From Heloderma charlesbogerti (taxonomy: Eukaryota > Chordata > Lepidosauria > Squamata > Helodermatidae): a stretch of 64,000 bases of DNA. The stretch spans positions 1,116,001 through 1,180,000 of the forward strand of contig JANEZZ010000519.1 in assembly GCA_026122225.1 (NCBI GenBank), in the 5' to 3' direction. Of this stretch, positions 43,804-54,486 are shown piece by piece. A program made the position numbers and the translations under genes. Every line of letters begins with the position of its first letter. Within the stretch, counting starts at the first letter, position 1. The notes below the pieces were generated by a model. It ran no database searches and was not told the DNA's origin. It was given only the letters and a program-made list of their open reading frames with translations.

Positions 43804-44700
43804 AAAAGCAGCTTGCCATGGAGTAATGGCTGTGGTTGGGAAGAGAAGACTACTCTGGCGATTTCACAATCTTCATTCCAAGAAAGCAGTGCCTGAGGCA
43901 TACATGTATTCGCTTACAATCCTCCTCCTCATTATTTAGGTGACTACTAAACACCCAGGTACTATTAGGATTAGGTATAGTCATGAGTTCTCATCTCTGT
44001 ACCACTAGGAGCATTAATTGTTGGAATCAGGCAACACGATGCTGCTGTTTTATTTTTTTCAAAGCAAGTTTTCCTTAAAACAATACAAAACCATGACTAT
44101 CAATTACAGCCTGATAATCTAATCCATAACCAATTAGAAATGTCAGTCATGTTGTTAACACTCCGATTGTTATGAACTTAGCAGCAGCTTTATGTATTTT
44201 TCTAAATCCAATTTAGACTCAAAATATGTTATATTAGCTGCAGACAAGAATATTTAAATTCAAAATATTTTTTTAAAGTTTCATCTTTTGAATGGCAAAT
44301 GGCCATATTCAAGCCACATGTTGGCTACTTGTTTCTCTCCCCCCTCCCTGCCCCCGTTCACAAAAAAGGCAAAAGTTGACATATCTCAGTACAAACCGTT
44401 CTCTGTTTCTTGAGAAAACAACAATAAAACACCCATTGCCTTTTATCCACATCTGGCTGCAGCAAAAACAGTGACCCGTAGAATTCAAAATTTCATACTT
44501 CACTGCTGCAGGCTAGCATCCAGAGGTTACTCTTGCCCATGTTTATGAAAGATCAAGCCCTGTCAGGAGGAGAAGTGCTTATTGAGAAAACACATGGAGT
44601 TCCTGTTTCCAAAAATCATGGAATTAGGCAGTGATAAGAGGTCCACCCTACCCCCCCACCCTTTATTCCCAGTGGATGCTTGTAAGATTTAATGAGGAAT
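43804..44700. other. Unassigned AT-rich stretch before the CR1 element
   Basis: No supported gene or classified repeat. Confidence 0.5.
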
Positions 44701-44704
44701 ATCT

Positions 44705-44729
44705 GGGAGGCGGGAGTTTCCCGCCTCCC
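44705..44729. promoter_or_regulatory. Palindromic E2F-like site at the CR1 5' end
   Basis: GGGAGGCGGGA, three bases, then TCCCGCCTCCC forms a perfect 11-bp palindrome containing TTTCCCGC (44717-44724), the E2F consensus. TTTCCCGCC recurs at 45046 in the second monomer. Function is inferred from motif and position only. Confidence 0.5.
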
Positions 44730-45200
44730 AGCTGAGCAGAGCAGAGCAGAGCAAGCTGCTCCAGCTGGTCCAGGGACTACAGAAGCAGGCAAGCTCCCAG
44801 AGAGCGAGCGAACAGAGCGAGCAAACAGGGGGAGCAAACAGGAGTTGGCCAGGGGAGTTGCAGTGGTTGAAGAGACAAAGGAGACAGAGGCTAAGAGCTA
44901 AGTGGGTTGCAGGAAGCCCAGGGCGCTGCCCTTTATCCTTCTGATTGGCTGTGAGCTCACCAGGTGCTTCTGAGAGCTCCAACTGAATTGGAGGGGTGTG
45001 GCCTGAGTACTCCCAGCAGCTGACTGGGCGGGAAGCTTCAGTCTGTTTCCCGCCTCCCAGCTGAGTAGAGCAGAGCAGAGCAAGCTGCTCCAGCTGGTCC
45101 AGGGACTACAGAAGCAGGCAAGCTCCCAGAGACCGAGCGAACAGAGCGAGAGGACAGGGGGAGCAAACAGGAGTTGGCCAGGGGAGTTCGGCAGGGGAGG
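44716..45200 (+). repeat. CR1 5' UTR tandem monomers, period 329 bp
   Basis: GTTTCCCGCCTCCCAGCTGA begins at 44716 and GTTTCCCGCCTCCCAGCTGA again at 45045. About 150 bp after each start are nearly identical (CTGCTCCAGCTGGTCCAGGG, CAGGAGTTGGCCAGGGGAGT). Monomer 1 is complete (329 bp) and monomer 2 partial. Monomer 1 also carries an inverted CCAAT box (GATTGGCTG, about 44942) and a GC box (TGGGCGGGA, about 45025). Tandem promoter monomers are known from mouse L1; here they would be the CR1 promoter (inference). Confidence 0.85.
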
Positions 45201-45381
45201 TCAAGGGGGAGGCCCCTAACATTTTTTTAAATTTTTTTACTAACTTTTTTTCATTTATTTGTCTTGTAACACACACTTCCACACCAGTGGGACTCTGCTT
45301 TTAACCTCTATTGAGTAGAGGAGCAGGCACAGGCTAGTCTAGAACAATCACAAAGCTAGACACAAAAAGGGAAAAGAGGCT

Positions 45382-46407
45382 ATGGAAGGACAACAGTCTC
45401 CAGTGGTGGTGACCTGCAAGGTGTGTGCAATGTTTGTTTTCTTGCCTGAGAACAACATGGCCTACACCTGCAACAAGTGCAAGTTGATCACGCTGCTGGA
45501 GGAAAAAGTAAGTGGACTGGAGCGGCGACTGTCGACCCTCCGGGGAATAAGAGAACACGAAGAATTCTTGGACAGAATGGGGGAACTACAGCAGCAAAGG
45601 GCAGACCAGACGCTTGAAGAGCAACAGCAAGATGAGGCAGTGGGAAATGCTGAGGTGAAGAAAAATGGAATAGAGAATACTCCTTGGAAAACGGTGACAG
45701 TTAGGAGAAGAAGAACTAGACGCCACTCTGCACCAGTGGAAGCAGTGGAGCTGTGGAACCGATTCCAGGTACTTGCACATGAGACTGGAGGACAGCCTGC
45801 AGAGGAAGAATCACAGGGGAACCTGCATGAGAGTGAGCAAGAGGCTAAAGGTCAGTCAAACAGAGGCGATGAAACCCAGGCCTACAAGAAGAAGAAGAGA
45901 AGAGTGGTAGTAGTGGGAGACTCCTTGCTGCATGGGATCGAGACCCAAGTATGTCGCGAAGACCCATGGACTCGCCAGGTATGTTGTCTCCCGGGAGGAC
46001 AGATTAGAGACGTGACTGAAAGGTTGCCTGCACTCATAAAGCCCACTGACAGGTATCCCTTTTTTCTCATCCATGTGGGAACAAATGATACTGCGAAGCG
46101 GAGCTACGAAGAGATCACGTCAGACTTTGAAGCTTTGGGAAGGAAACTCAAGAACTTTGGGGCCCAGATAGTTTTCTCATCCATCCTTCCAGTAGTTAGA
46201 AGAGGGATAGAAAGGGAACGAAAAATACTCTGGGTGAATGACTGGCTACGAAGGTGGTGCCGACGAGAGAGATTTGGATTCTGGGACCATGGGCTATACT
46301 TCCTGGAAGATGGGCTGTTGGCTAGGGATGGGTTGCACCTCACAAAGGATGGGAAGAATGTCTTTGGCCACAGCATGAAGAACTTCATCAGGAGGGCTTT
46401 AAACTGA
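45382..46407 (+). CDS. CR1 ORF1: zinc-knuckle, coiled-coil and SGNH esterase protein (341 aa, intact)
   Basis: CR1-type ORF1 proteins bind nucleic acid and carry a lipase/acylhydrolase-like domain whose role in retrotransposition is not settled. The N-terminus has a CxxC...CxxC knuckle (Cys12, Cys15, Cys30, Cys33), followed by a probable coiled coil around residues 38-60 and a charged linker with [12 protein letters not shown]. From residue 174 an SGNH hydrolase fold appears: block I VVVVGDS (nucleophile Ser181), block III GTND (233-236) and block V RDGLHL (Asp316, His319). The complete triad is present with no stops or frameshifts from the ATG at 45382 to the TGA at 46405. The start is chosen as the first ATG after the 5' UTR. 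ORF2 begins 32 bp downstream. Confidence 0.92.
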   Translation: MEGQQSPVVVTCKVCAMFVFLPENNMAYTCNKCKLITLLEEKVSGLERRLSTLRGIREHEEFLDRMGELQQQRADQTLEEQQQDEAVGNAEVKKNGIENTPWKTVTVRRRRTRRHSAPVEAVELWNRFQVLAHETGGQPAEEESQGNLHESEQEAKGQSNRGDETQAYKKKKRRVVVVGDSLLHGIETQVCREDPWTRQVCCLPGGQIRDVTERLPALIKPTDRYPFFLIHVGTNDTAKRSYEEITSDFEALGRKLKNFGAQIVFSSILPVVRRGIERERKILWVNDWLRRWCRRERFGFWDHGLYFLEDGLLARDGLHLTKDGKNVFGHSMKNFIRRALN

Positions 46408-46438
46408 ATCCTACGGGGAAGGGAGATCCGGAGATGTA

Positions 46439-49327
46439 ATGTTGGGGGTAACAATGGACATAGGCGCATGCACTGCAATGGAGAGAACAGCTCTGATAGC
46501 GCCCAATAATAGTCTTCAGACACATGTAGGAAGAAAGCCAGACTATGAAGCACATGGTCTTCAATGTCTATATACTAATGCCCAGAGTATGGGAAACAAA
46601 CAGAACGAACTTGAACTCTTAATACAAGAGGGAAATTATGACCTGATAGGTATAACTGAGACTTGGTGGGATGACTCTCATGACTGGAATACAGCAATTG
46701 AAGGATATAACTTGTTCCAAAAGAACAGGAGGAACAGAAAGGGAGGTGGGGTTGCACTGTATGTGAAAAATACATATCTCTGCACAGAAATACAGGAGGA
46801 GGAGCTTGGTAGCCCCATCGAGAGCATCTGGGTTGAAATAAATGGAGCAAAGAATAAAAGGAACCTGGTGGTCGGAGTCTACTACCGGCCACCCAATCAA
46901 GGAGGAGACAAGGATGAAACTTTTGAAAAGCAAATAGCCAATGTTTTAAGGAAGCATGATGTAGTAGTAATGGGGGACTTCAATTTCCCCGATATTTGTT
47001 GGGAGACAAATTCTGCAAAACATGGCCCCTCCAGGAAATTCCTGACTTGTGTGGCAGATAACTTCCTCAGTTTCTACAGAAAGTAGAGGAAGGAACTAGA
47101 GGATCGGCTATCCTTGACTTGATCCTAACCAACAGAGATGACTTAGTGGATAACGTAGCAGTTACAGGAACTCTGGGGGAAAGCGACCATGTTGTACTTG
47201 TGTTCTTGGTTCTAAGGGAAGTAAAAGCCGAGTGTAGTCAAACGTGTACCCTGGATTTTAGGAAAGCTGATTTTCATAAACTCAGAACAATGATCAGTAA
47301 GGTCCCATGGCAAGCGATGCTAGCGAGAAAAGGAGTCCAAGATGGATGGGAGCTTTTAAAAAAGGAAATTCTCAAGGCACAATCACAAACCATTCCAACA
47401 AGAAGAAAAGGTGGAAGACAACAGAAGAAGCCAATGTGTCTTCACAAAAAGCTTAGGGATGACCTGAAAACAAAAAAGGACACATATAGGAAGTGGAAAG
47501 AAGGCCAAGTAACGAAGGAAGAGTACAGGCAGATAGCACAGAATTGCAGGGATGGCGTCAGGAAGGCTAAAGCTGAGAATGAGCTGAGGTTAGCAAGGGA
47601 TGTTAAAAACAACAAAAAGGCTTTCTTCAGCTATGTGCATAGTAAAAGGCAGAGGAAAGAAATGGTGGTTCAGCTATTAAATAAGGATGGCAAAATGATA
47701 ACAGATGACAAAGAAAAGGCAGAGGTCCTCAATTCCTACTTTGGCTCAGTCTTCTCCCAAAAGAGGGTCTATGTGCCCCCTGGCAAAGGCCAAGTACAGG
47801 CTGAAGGGGCAGGATTGCAGCTTGAGATCGACAGGCATATGGTCAAGGAACACCTAATTACTTTGAATGAGTTCAAATCTCCAGGGCCAGATGAACTGCA
47901 TCCTAGAGTCATAAAGGAACTGGCAGAAGAACTCTCAGAACCGCTGTCTATTCTCTTTGAGAAATCATGGAGGACGGGGGAAGTGCCAGATGACTGGAGG
48001 AGGGCTAACGTCCCTATCTTCAAAAAAGGGTAAAAAGGAGGAACCTGGGAACTACAGACCAGTCAGTCTGACATCAATCCCTGGGAAAATTCTGGAGCAG
48101 ATCATAAAGCAATCCATCTGGAAGCACCTTGACAACAATGCCGTGATTACTCAAAGCCAACATGGATTTGTCAAAAACAAGTCCTGCCAGACAAATCTGA
48201 TCTCATTTTTTGATCAAGTAACCTCCCTTGTAGACCGTGGGAATGCTGTAGAAATCATATACCTCGACTTCAGCAAAGCTTTCGACAAAGTGCCCCATGA
48301 TATCCTGATGAGCAAACTAGCTCAAAGTGGGCTAGATGAAACAACGATCCGGTGGATCCACAGTTGGCTACAGAATCAGACTCAAAGAGTGCTTATCAAT
48401 GGGACCTTCTCAAGCTAGGGAGAGGTAACGAGTGGGGTACCGCAGGGCTCAGTCCTGGGCCCAGTGCTCTTCAACAATTTTATTAATGACTTGGAGGAGG
48501 AGGTGCAGGGAATGCTGATCAAATTTGCAGATGACACAAAATTGGGAGGGATAGCTAATACTTTGGAAGACAGAAACAAAATTCAAAGTGATCTGGATAG
48601 ACTGGAGCGCTGGGCAGAAAACAACAGAATGGCATTTAATAGGGACAAATGCCAAGTTCTGCACCTAGGAAAAAGAAACCAAATGCACAGTTACAAGATG
48701 GGGGATACGTGGCTCAACCACACTACGAGCGAGAAGGATCTTGGAATTTTTGTTGATCACAAGCTGAATATGAGCCAACAATGTGATGTGGCTGCAAAAA
48801 AGGCAAATGCTATTTTGGGCTGCATTCATAGAAGCATCGCTTCCAAATCCCGGGAAGTACTAGTTCCCCTCTACTCAGTACAGGTTAGGCCTCATCTGGA
48901 GTACTGTGTCCAGTTCTGGGCACCACACTTTAAGAAGGATGCAGACAAACTGGAGAGGGTTCAGAGGAGGGCAACAAAGATGATCAGGGGACTGGAAACA
49001 AAGCCCTATGAAGAGAGACTGAAAGAACTGGGCATGTTTAGCCTTGAGAAGAGAAGACTGAGGGGAGATATGATAGCACTCTTCAAGTACTTGAAAGGTT
49101 GTCACAGAGAAGAAGGCCAGGATCTCTTCTTGATCATCCCAGAGTGCAGGACACGGAATAATGGGCTCAAGTTACAGGAAGCCAGATTCCGGCTGAACAT
49201 CAGGAAAAACTTCCTGAGTGTCAGAGCAATACGACAATGGAACCAATTACCTGGGGAGGTGGTGGGCTCTCCCACACTGGAGGCCTTCAAGACGAGGCTG
49301 GACAGCCATTTGTCAGGGATGCTCTGA
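46439..49327 (+). pseudogene. CR1 ORF2: AP endonuclease and reverse transcriptase, three lesions
   Basis: This protein nicks target DNA and copies CR1 RNA. Endonuclease motifs: [42 protein letters not shown] and GESDHVVL. RT motifs: NYRPVSLTS, IIYLDFSKAFDKVPH, SGVPQGSVLGPVLFNNF and KFADDTKLGG, the last holding the catalytic Asp pair. The C-terminus has AIRQWNQLPGEVVGSPTLEA. Breaks: a frame change at about 47060-47085, consistent with a small deletion at a short repeat; a one-base gain in an A run near 48019-48024; and an in-frame TAG at 48416-48418 where relatives have Trp. Frames in order: 46439-47086, 47119-48033, 47957-48418, 48464-49327. Inactive but recently so. Confidence 0.92.
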
Positions 49328-49447
49328 CTTGGATTCCTGCATTGAGCAGGGGGTTGGACTCGATGGCCTTGTAGGCCCCTTTCAACCCTACTATTCTATG
49401 ATTCTATGATTCTATGTGTGGTTAAATGCAAAACCAAACCAAATAGT

Positions 49448-49535
49448 CTTAGGCTGCAATCCTATGCACACTTACCTGGGAGTAAAACTGACTGACTGGG
49501 AGTTACTTCTGAATAGGTATGTATCAGGTTGCACT
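49448..49535. repeat. GGGAGTAA-type palindromic repeat
   Basis: GCAATCCTATGCACACTTAC, CTGGGAGTAA and the diverged inverse ending GTATGTATCAGGTTGCAC. Confidence 0.65.
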
Positions 49536-49541
49536 GTTTAA

Positions 49542-49960
49542 TTAGTCCTATCTTGAAAATTGCTTCTGCAATTTTTTTTTTAAACCATTCTCATTCGATT
49601 TGATGGAAAAGGAATTGCTTTCAGGGGAAAATTCAAAGGAGAACATTTTGGTGAAATTCTCGTGGGTAAGGCATGGGACTTTTGTGCTTGCCTTAGCTAC
49701 AAGATGGTCAAGCGATATGTATGAATGTCCTGTATTCCATTGTACAATAATCTCTCCCGCAATCTGCAGCCTCCCCAGCTTCCCACATTTCCATTAAAGC
49801 CCAGGGCAAGATGTCATGAAGTAACTCCTCCCAAGGGACATTTTTGGATCAAGAACCATGGGTTTTGGGGGAGGCTGCAGAGCCCTGGAGAGATGTATAA
49901 TTGAAAGGAATACACACACAGCACCCTTGGTCAACTCGCAACAATAAGGTAAGTTCAACA
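49542..49960. mobile_element. Diverged relative of the 40465-41137 hAT element
   Basis: Shares CCATTCTCATTC, ATTTGATGGAAAAGGAATTG, CATTGTACAATAATCTCTC, GGCTGCAGAGCCCTGGAGAG and GATGTATAATTGAAAGGAA with that element, in the same order. The terminal repeats and TSD are not preserved. Confidence 0.7.
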
Positions 49961-50121
49961 CCTCCACAAGAAATTCTAAAGAAACCTTGAGAATGATACA
50001 GAAAAATAGAAGCTTCTTTTATGGGAGAAGAAAATGTTCAGGAAATTGGAGGACAGATTTTGGCAGTGGTGCAGATAAAATGTCTCATGTTCCACAACTT
50101 CTCTTCTTTGCAGTGGAGAAT

Positions 50122-50249
50122 GGTGGCTCTGATGTCAGTGGGGCAGTGAACCTGCTCTGCAAAGCATCTTGGATAGTTCCTTTAGAGTTCTGCCTGGTTC
50201 TGACTGAAACCCAGAGCGGATTCGCCGCCCCACTGACATTGGAGCCACC
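50122..50249. repeat. 23-bp inverted repeat pair
   Basis: 50122-50144 (GGTGGCTCTGATGTCAGTGG...) pairs with 50227-50249 with two mismatches across an 82-bp loop. MITE-like hairpin of unknown family. Confidence 0.7.
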
Positions 50250-50342
50250 AGCCTCCTCTCCTTCTTTGTGAAGGGGCATCTCCCATGCTTCTGGCTGAAC
50301 CTGAATTGGGAGTGTGAGATGCTGCCTCGTACAATGAGTAAT

Positions 50343-50783
50343 TTTCCCAGTAGTAATGTATGGCTGTGAGAGCTGGACTATAAGGAAGGCTGAGCGCCGA
50401 AGAATTGATGCTTTCGAACTGTGGTGCTGGAGAAGACTCTTACGAGTCCCCTGGACTGCAAGGAGGTCAAATCAGTCCATCCTAAAGGAAATCAACCCTG
50501 ACTGCTCATTGGAAGGACAGATAATGAAGCTGAAGCTCCAATATTTTGGCCACCTAATGCGAAGAGAAAACTCCCTGGAAAAGACCCTGATGCTGGGAAA
50601 GACTGAAGGCAAAAGGAGAAGGGAACGGCAGAGGATGAGATGGCTAGATAGCATCACGGATGCAATGAATATGAACTTGAGCACGCTCCGGGAGAGAGCG
50701 CAGGACAGGAAGGCCTGGCGTGCTATGGTCCATGGGGTCACGAAGAGTCGGACACGACTGAACGACTGAACAACAACAACAAC
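50343..50783 (+). mobile_element. BovB/RTE LINE 3' end with exact 12-bp TSD
   Basis: This 5'-truncated copy encodes the RTE C-terminus (50356-50769, open, 137 codons): RRIDAFELWCWRRLLRVPWT, RRSNQSILKEINPDCSLEGQ, LKLQYFGHLMRRENSLEKTL and VHGVTKSRTRLND. The 3' end runs CGACTGAACGACTGAACAAC then CAA repeats, typical of BovB. ACAATGAGTAAT is duplicated exactly at 50331-50342 and 50784-50795. BovB is known to have moved horizontally among vertebrates, notably squamates and ruminants. The open frame suggests a fairly young insertion. Confidence 0.93.
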
Positions 50784-50795
50784 ACAATGAGTAAT

Positions 50796-51467
50796 GAACA
50801 CCTCAGATGTTTTCAGGGTCACATGAGTACCCGTATGCTTTCTCAACAGATGGTTGATTTTGTCAGCCTTGATAGTGCCAATTGGTTGTGAGGAGGAAGC
50901 GGAGGACTTGTATTCAGTTCCCTCTACATCTGTCTGAAACATCTCTGTCCAATGACTGGAACCAAGCTCACAGCCTTGGGTAAGGGATACAAGGTTCACT
51001 TTTCTGCATGCAGTTTCCGAAGCCTAAGGGAATTTAGGCATGAATCATCACCCCCACAGGATTAATGTGGTAAATTACCCAGTTGACTCTCTATGATACA
51101 AGTGTTAGTTTTCCCAACCCCCTGATCTTTGGGTCCCCAGAGATTCCACTGTTCCAGGCTACATTAAGCGGTTATCATATCTATCACCACAGAGAAACAA
51201 GAATGGTTAAAGCCTAAAGCCTGAAGTACATTGCATTGGCATAAGCATTAGTGTGATTTATTACTGTATTTTACCAGCACTGTTCCCATGGTCAAATCAG
51301 AACAGCACAGCAGTAGCTCTCTTGTGCCAGGTGGTTCTCATCACCCCTCTCTTCTGATTTCAGGAGCTTTTTAAAAAGCCCCCCACATAGTAGTTTTCCT
51401 TTGATTTATTCTAGGCCCACCATAGCTCTTCCCCCATTCTGGGTGCATATTGGAGGAACAAGAGGTA
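50796..51467. other. Unassigned stretch
   Basis: No supported gene or classified repeat. Confidence 0.45.
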
Positions 51468-51815
51468 AGTGCTGGTTCCAGGTTTTGAAGGGCCCTTGGG
51501 TGGCACCCTCAATGGTCCTTCTCCCTCAGTGCATCTACCTTCTTACCACCATTGCTGCTGCTCTTCTTCTTCCTCATTATTATTACCACATGTTTGCCTG
51601 CCAGCTAGAGAGCCAATGAGCCAATAGAGCCAATGAGTGGCATCTACTGCTCCTCCTCCTCCTCCCCACGGATGTTGTCTGGGCCAGAGTGAAAGGATGG
51701 CGAACAAGCAGGTTGCAGCGGTGAAGAGGAGGAGCAGGTCCAGGGAGATCTAGTCAGTGGTCCCCCTGCTGAGAAGTGGGCTCTTGGCAGGTGCCCAACC
51801 TTGATGCCAGCCCTG
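51468..51815. repeat. Interspersed repeat family X, copy 2
   Basis: Same orientation as 37438-37795: GTGCTGGTTCCAGGTTTTGA, TTGTCTGGGCCAGAGTGAAA, AACAAGCAGGTTGCAGCGGT and CCTTGATGCCAGCCCTG. Confidence 0.6.
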
Positions 51816-51981
51816 TGGGAGGTCTTTGGATTCTGTGGAATCAAAGCCTATCCCAGCATGCCCCATAATACCTTTTTTATGCCCTCTCCAATATTGTAGG
51901 AGCACTGGCTGTGGACCTTTACACAGCCTCATCCAGGAGGCTTATGAGGTTGGATCTCCCTCTGTGGAGGAGAGCACTATG

Positions 51982-52529
51982 TGTCAGGGTGGAAACTGAG
52001 CCCATAGAGCCCCAGAGCAGTTCTGATTCTGAGGAAGAACAGCAATCCGTGGGAGAGGAGCTTGCTCATCTCTCACAAGCACAGCAGCTGGCAGAGATTC
52101 CTCCTGTCAGCATTCCTGGGATAGATAGTGACCCTGGCAGTGAGAGAGCGCTGGAGGGGGGCTTGCTGGATGCTCGGCGCAGACGCAGGGGCGGTGACAG
52201 ATGGAGGGCGTGGAAAGGAGGCGCTCTGCTCGTTTGGTGCTCAAACAACGGTCGCGTCCCAAGGGAAAGAGGGAGGATCTCTCCATAGCCCATAAGTTCA
52301 GAGTCTTCCCGTGGTTCCCCTTCAAAAGGGGACCAACTGCCTTACCTGGAGCTTAGGCTACTCTGCTATCTTTCCCCAGTGCTTTTCCTTGCTTTGGCGC
52401 TAGCGATTAGTATTCTGAAAGAGTCATAAACTAATAAAGGAATAAAGTCTCGGAAAGAATTCCTCGTCGTCTGTGTCCTGAGTTGGCTATTGGAGGGGAC
52501 TGCAAGAGGCAGCTAGGGCGCTCCTGACA
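51982..52529. mobile_element. Solo LTR, 548 bp, exact 5-bp TSD
   Basis: The ends TGTCAGG...CCTGACA follow the TG...CA rule with a 7-bp inverted repeat. CTATG flanks both sides (51977-51981, 52530-52534). Two AATAAA signals (52433, 52441) precede a TCTGTGTCCTG-containing terminal segment, compatible with R-U5 if read on the plus strand. No internal coding region remains, as after LTR-LTR recombination. A Ty3/Gypsy element or endogenous retrovirus are both possible from TSD length. Confidence 0.85.
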
Positions 52530-52546
52530 CTATGTTGGGTAAGGCT

Positions 52547-52916
52547 TGTTGTTGTTGTTTATTCGGTCAGTCGCTTCCAACTCTTCGTGACTTCATGGAC
52601 CAGCCCACATCAGAGCTTCCTGTCAGCCATCGCCACCCCCAGCTCCCCCAAGGTCGAGTCTGTCACCTCCAGAATATCATCCATCCATCTTTCCCTTAGT
52701 CGGCCCCTCTTCCTTTTGCCTTCCACTTTCCCTAGCATCAGCATCTTCTCCAGGGTGTCCTGTCTTCTCATTATGTGGCCAAAGTACTTCAGTTTTGCCT
52801 TTAATATCATTCCCTCAAGTGAACAGTCTGGCATTATTTCCTGGACTATGGACTGGTTTGATCTTCTTGCAGTCCAAGGCACTCTCAGAATTTTCCTCCA
52901 GCATTTCCTCCAGCAA
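52547..52916 (-). mobile_element. Second RTE/BovB-type LINE 3' end, exact 10-bp TSD
   Basis: On the minus strand, 52882-52610 reads PWTARRSNQSIVQEIMPDCS, LKAKLKYFGHIMRRQDTLEK and RGRLRERWMDDILEV, the RTE C-terminal block. It is clearly a different subfamily from the copy at 50343. The 3' end (low coordinate) carries the CAA-type tail, seen as TTGTTGTTGTTGTTTATTCG. GGGTAAGGCT flanks both sides (52537-52546, 52917-52926). It landed 7 bp from the solo LTR. Confidence 0.9.
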
Positions 52917-52926
52917 GGGTAAGGCT

Positions 52927-54003
52927 ACTCTAGATTAATTCACATGCTCTGGATAATATTGGTTCTGTTCAGGAACTGCCAAGCACAAACAATTGTGGAA
53001 ACAATGTTAGCAAAGTCGTTGCTTCTGTGGAACCACCCATTGGTCCAGGCACAGGTTTTTGCCTATGAAGACTTGAAAACCCTGTGGCTTTTGCCTATCC
53101 CCAGTAAAATCACAGATGGTGATTCTGCAAAATTCAGTTTCACTCAGGTTCTCATTGTTTCATGATTTTGTTTGTTTGTTTTAGTATTTCTATGCAATTT
53201 TAATGCATTTAATACACATTTATGAGTTTTTCAAGCAATTTTACAATTAATAAAGCTGTTTTTGTGTTCATTCCCTGAAATATGCACATGGTTGTGTGCA
53301 TTTTTTAATGCATGCATTTTGTGCACAATTTTGTTTGTGAACTGCATTGCAATTTTTGAAATTGTACAGATTTCAATAGAAAACCACATTTCCATTCATG
53401 TTTCAGTTTAGGAAGTATGGATTTGGGAAGTTCACACTGAAATGTGAATGGAACTGATTTCTCACCTGTCACTAGGGATGCCCTCCTAGGGAGCATAGGC
53501 TTGCACACACTTTTTTTGTACAAGAAACAATTGTCAAAATTGTCAAAAAAAATTCAAGTTCAGGACCAAAACAGACATTACTTTAAAAGTGTGTCTAGAG
53601 GCTATGTCTTGTCTTCATTTTTTCAGAAGATGAGGTGCAGGGGCCCTGATCTGGATTGGGACCCTAACGTGGGGAGTAGTAGGCTTTTAAGATCTGGACC
53701 CAGCCCCCTGCTACTACTCTAGAGTAAAAATGAAGAGGAAAAGGCATAGTTGCTAGACACACATTTAAGTAATTAGTGTCCCTTTGGGACCTCAGACAAA
53801 CAGATACACGGAACTGGGTCTTATCCAATAAGCATAGCAGCAGCAGGACTCCCCAGCAGGTCAGGGCTGTGTCAAGGATAGGCAGAATTAGGCACCTGCC
53901 AAGTGCCCATACCCCAACAGGGGCGACAGCCACCTTGACCTGCTCTGCCTCTTCATTTCATTTCATTTATTATGAAATGTATTATGTATTATGAATACAG
54001 CTA
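52927..54003. other. Unassigned stretch with AT-rich hAT-like remnants
   Basis: About 53190-53475 resembles AT-rich hAT cores (ATTTTTTAATGCATGCATTT, GTGCACAATTTTG), and CACTAGGGATG lies at 53472. About 53860-53945 contains GGTCAGGGCTGTGTCAAGG, reminiscent of repeat family X ends. No gene. Confidence 0.4.
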
Positions 54004-54009
54004 TGGGGC

Positions 54010-54393
54010 AGTATTTCTATACTGCCCCATAGCTGAAGCTCTCTAGGCAGTTCACAAACATTAAAAACCATTAAAAACACATTATACAATGTGCAAAACC
54101 ATTTACATACAAACATAAACAGACAGTGCACACACAGACAAACTATATATCTAACAACAGTGTTTAGACAAGAAACCAAATACAGTTCAGGACCTGATTA
54201 AAAGCTCATTATATGCTGCTAAATGCCTGAGAGAAGTTTTAACCTGGCACCAAAAAGATAGCAATGTTGATGCCAGGTGGGCCTAGTCCGGGAGATAATT
54301 TCATAATTGGGGGGCCACCACAGAGAAGGCCCTCTGCCTTGTTGTTACCCTCCAAGCCTCCCTAGGAGGAGGCACCCAGAGGAGGGCCACTTC
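54010..54393 (-). mobile_element. L2-type LINE 3' end
   Basis: ATACTGCCCCATAGCTGAAG, TCTCTAGGCAGTTCAC, an AT-rich UTR, then the reversed coding C-terminus (TTTTAACCTGGCACCAAAAA, GCCACCACAGAGAAGGCCCT). The 3' terminus overlaps a perfect 14-bp hairpin (54001-54032). Confidence 0.8.
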
Positions 54394-54396
54394 ACC

Positions 54397-54475
54397 ATTT
54401 TATTTTTAAATGTTATTTATTACATTTCTATATCATCCAATAGCTGAAGCACTCTGGGTGGTTCACAACAACCAT
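54397..54475 (-). mobile_element. L2 3' tail fragment
   Basis: TTATTTATTACATTTCTATA, ATCCAATAGCTGAAGCACTC and TGGGTGGTTCACAAC repeat the L2 terminus, giving a second insertion directly beside the previous one. Confidence 0.7.
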
Positions 54476-54486
54476 TGCAACCTGGG

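Larger units (their letters stand above)
44701..49416 (+). mobile_element. Near full-length CR1 LINE, ~4.7 kb
   Basis: The order is tandem 5' UTR monomers (44716-45200), ORF1 esterase (45382-46407), ORF2 endonuclease/RT (46439-49327), then a short 3' UTR ending in the CR1-typical ATTCTATG octamer repeat (to 49416). CR1 copies are usually severely 5'-truncated, so a copy with 5' repeats is unusual. ORF2 has a few inactivating lesions, so the copy is young but not autonomous. The 5' boundary is approximate and no TSD was recognised. Confidence 0.92.

Noticed and set aside
45382..46407. ORF1 esterase considered as a host lipase gene
   Set aside because: N-terminal knuckle, arginine-rich linker, immediate downstream endonuclease/RT frame and CR1 tail show it is CR1 ORF1.
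52587..52922. 111-codon plus-strand ORF
   Set aside because: It is the antisense shadow of the minus-strand RTE C-terminus.
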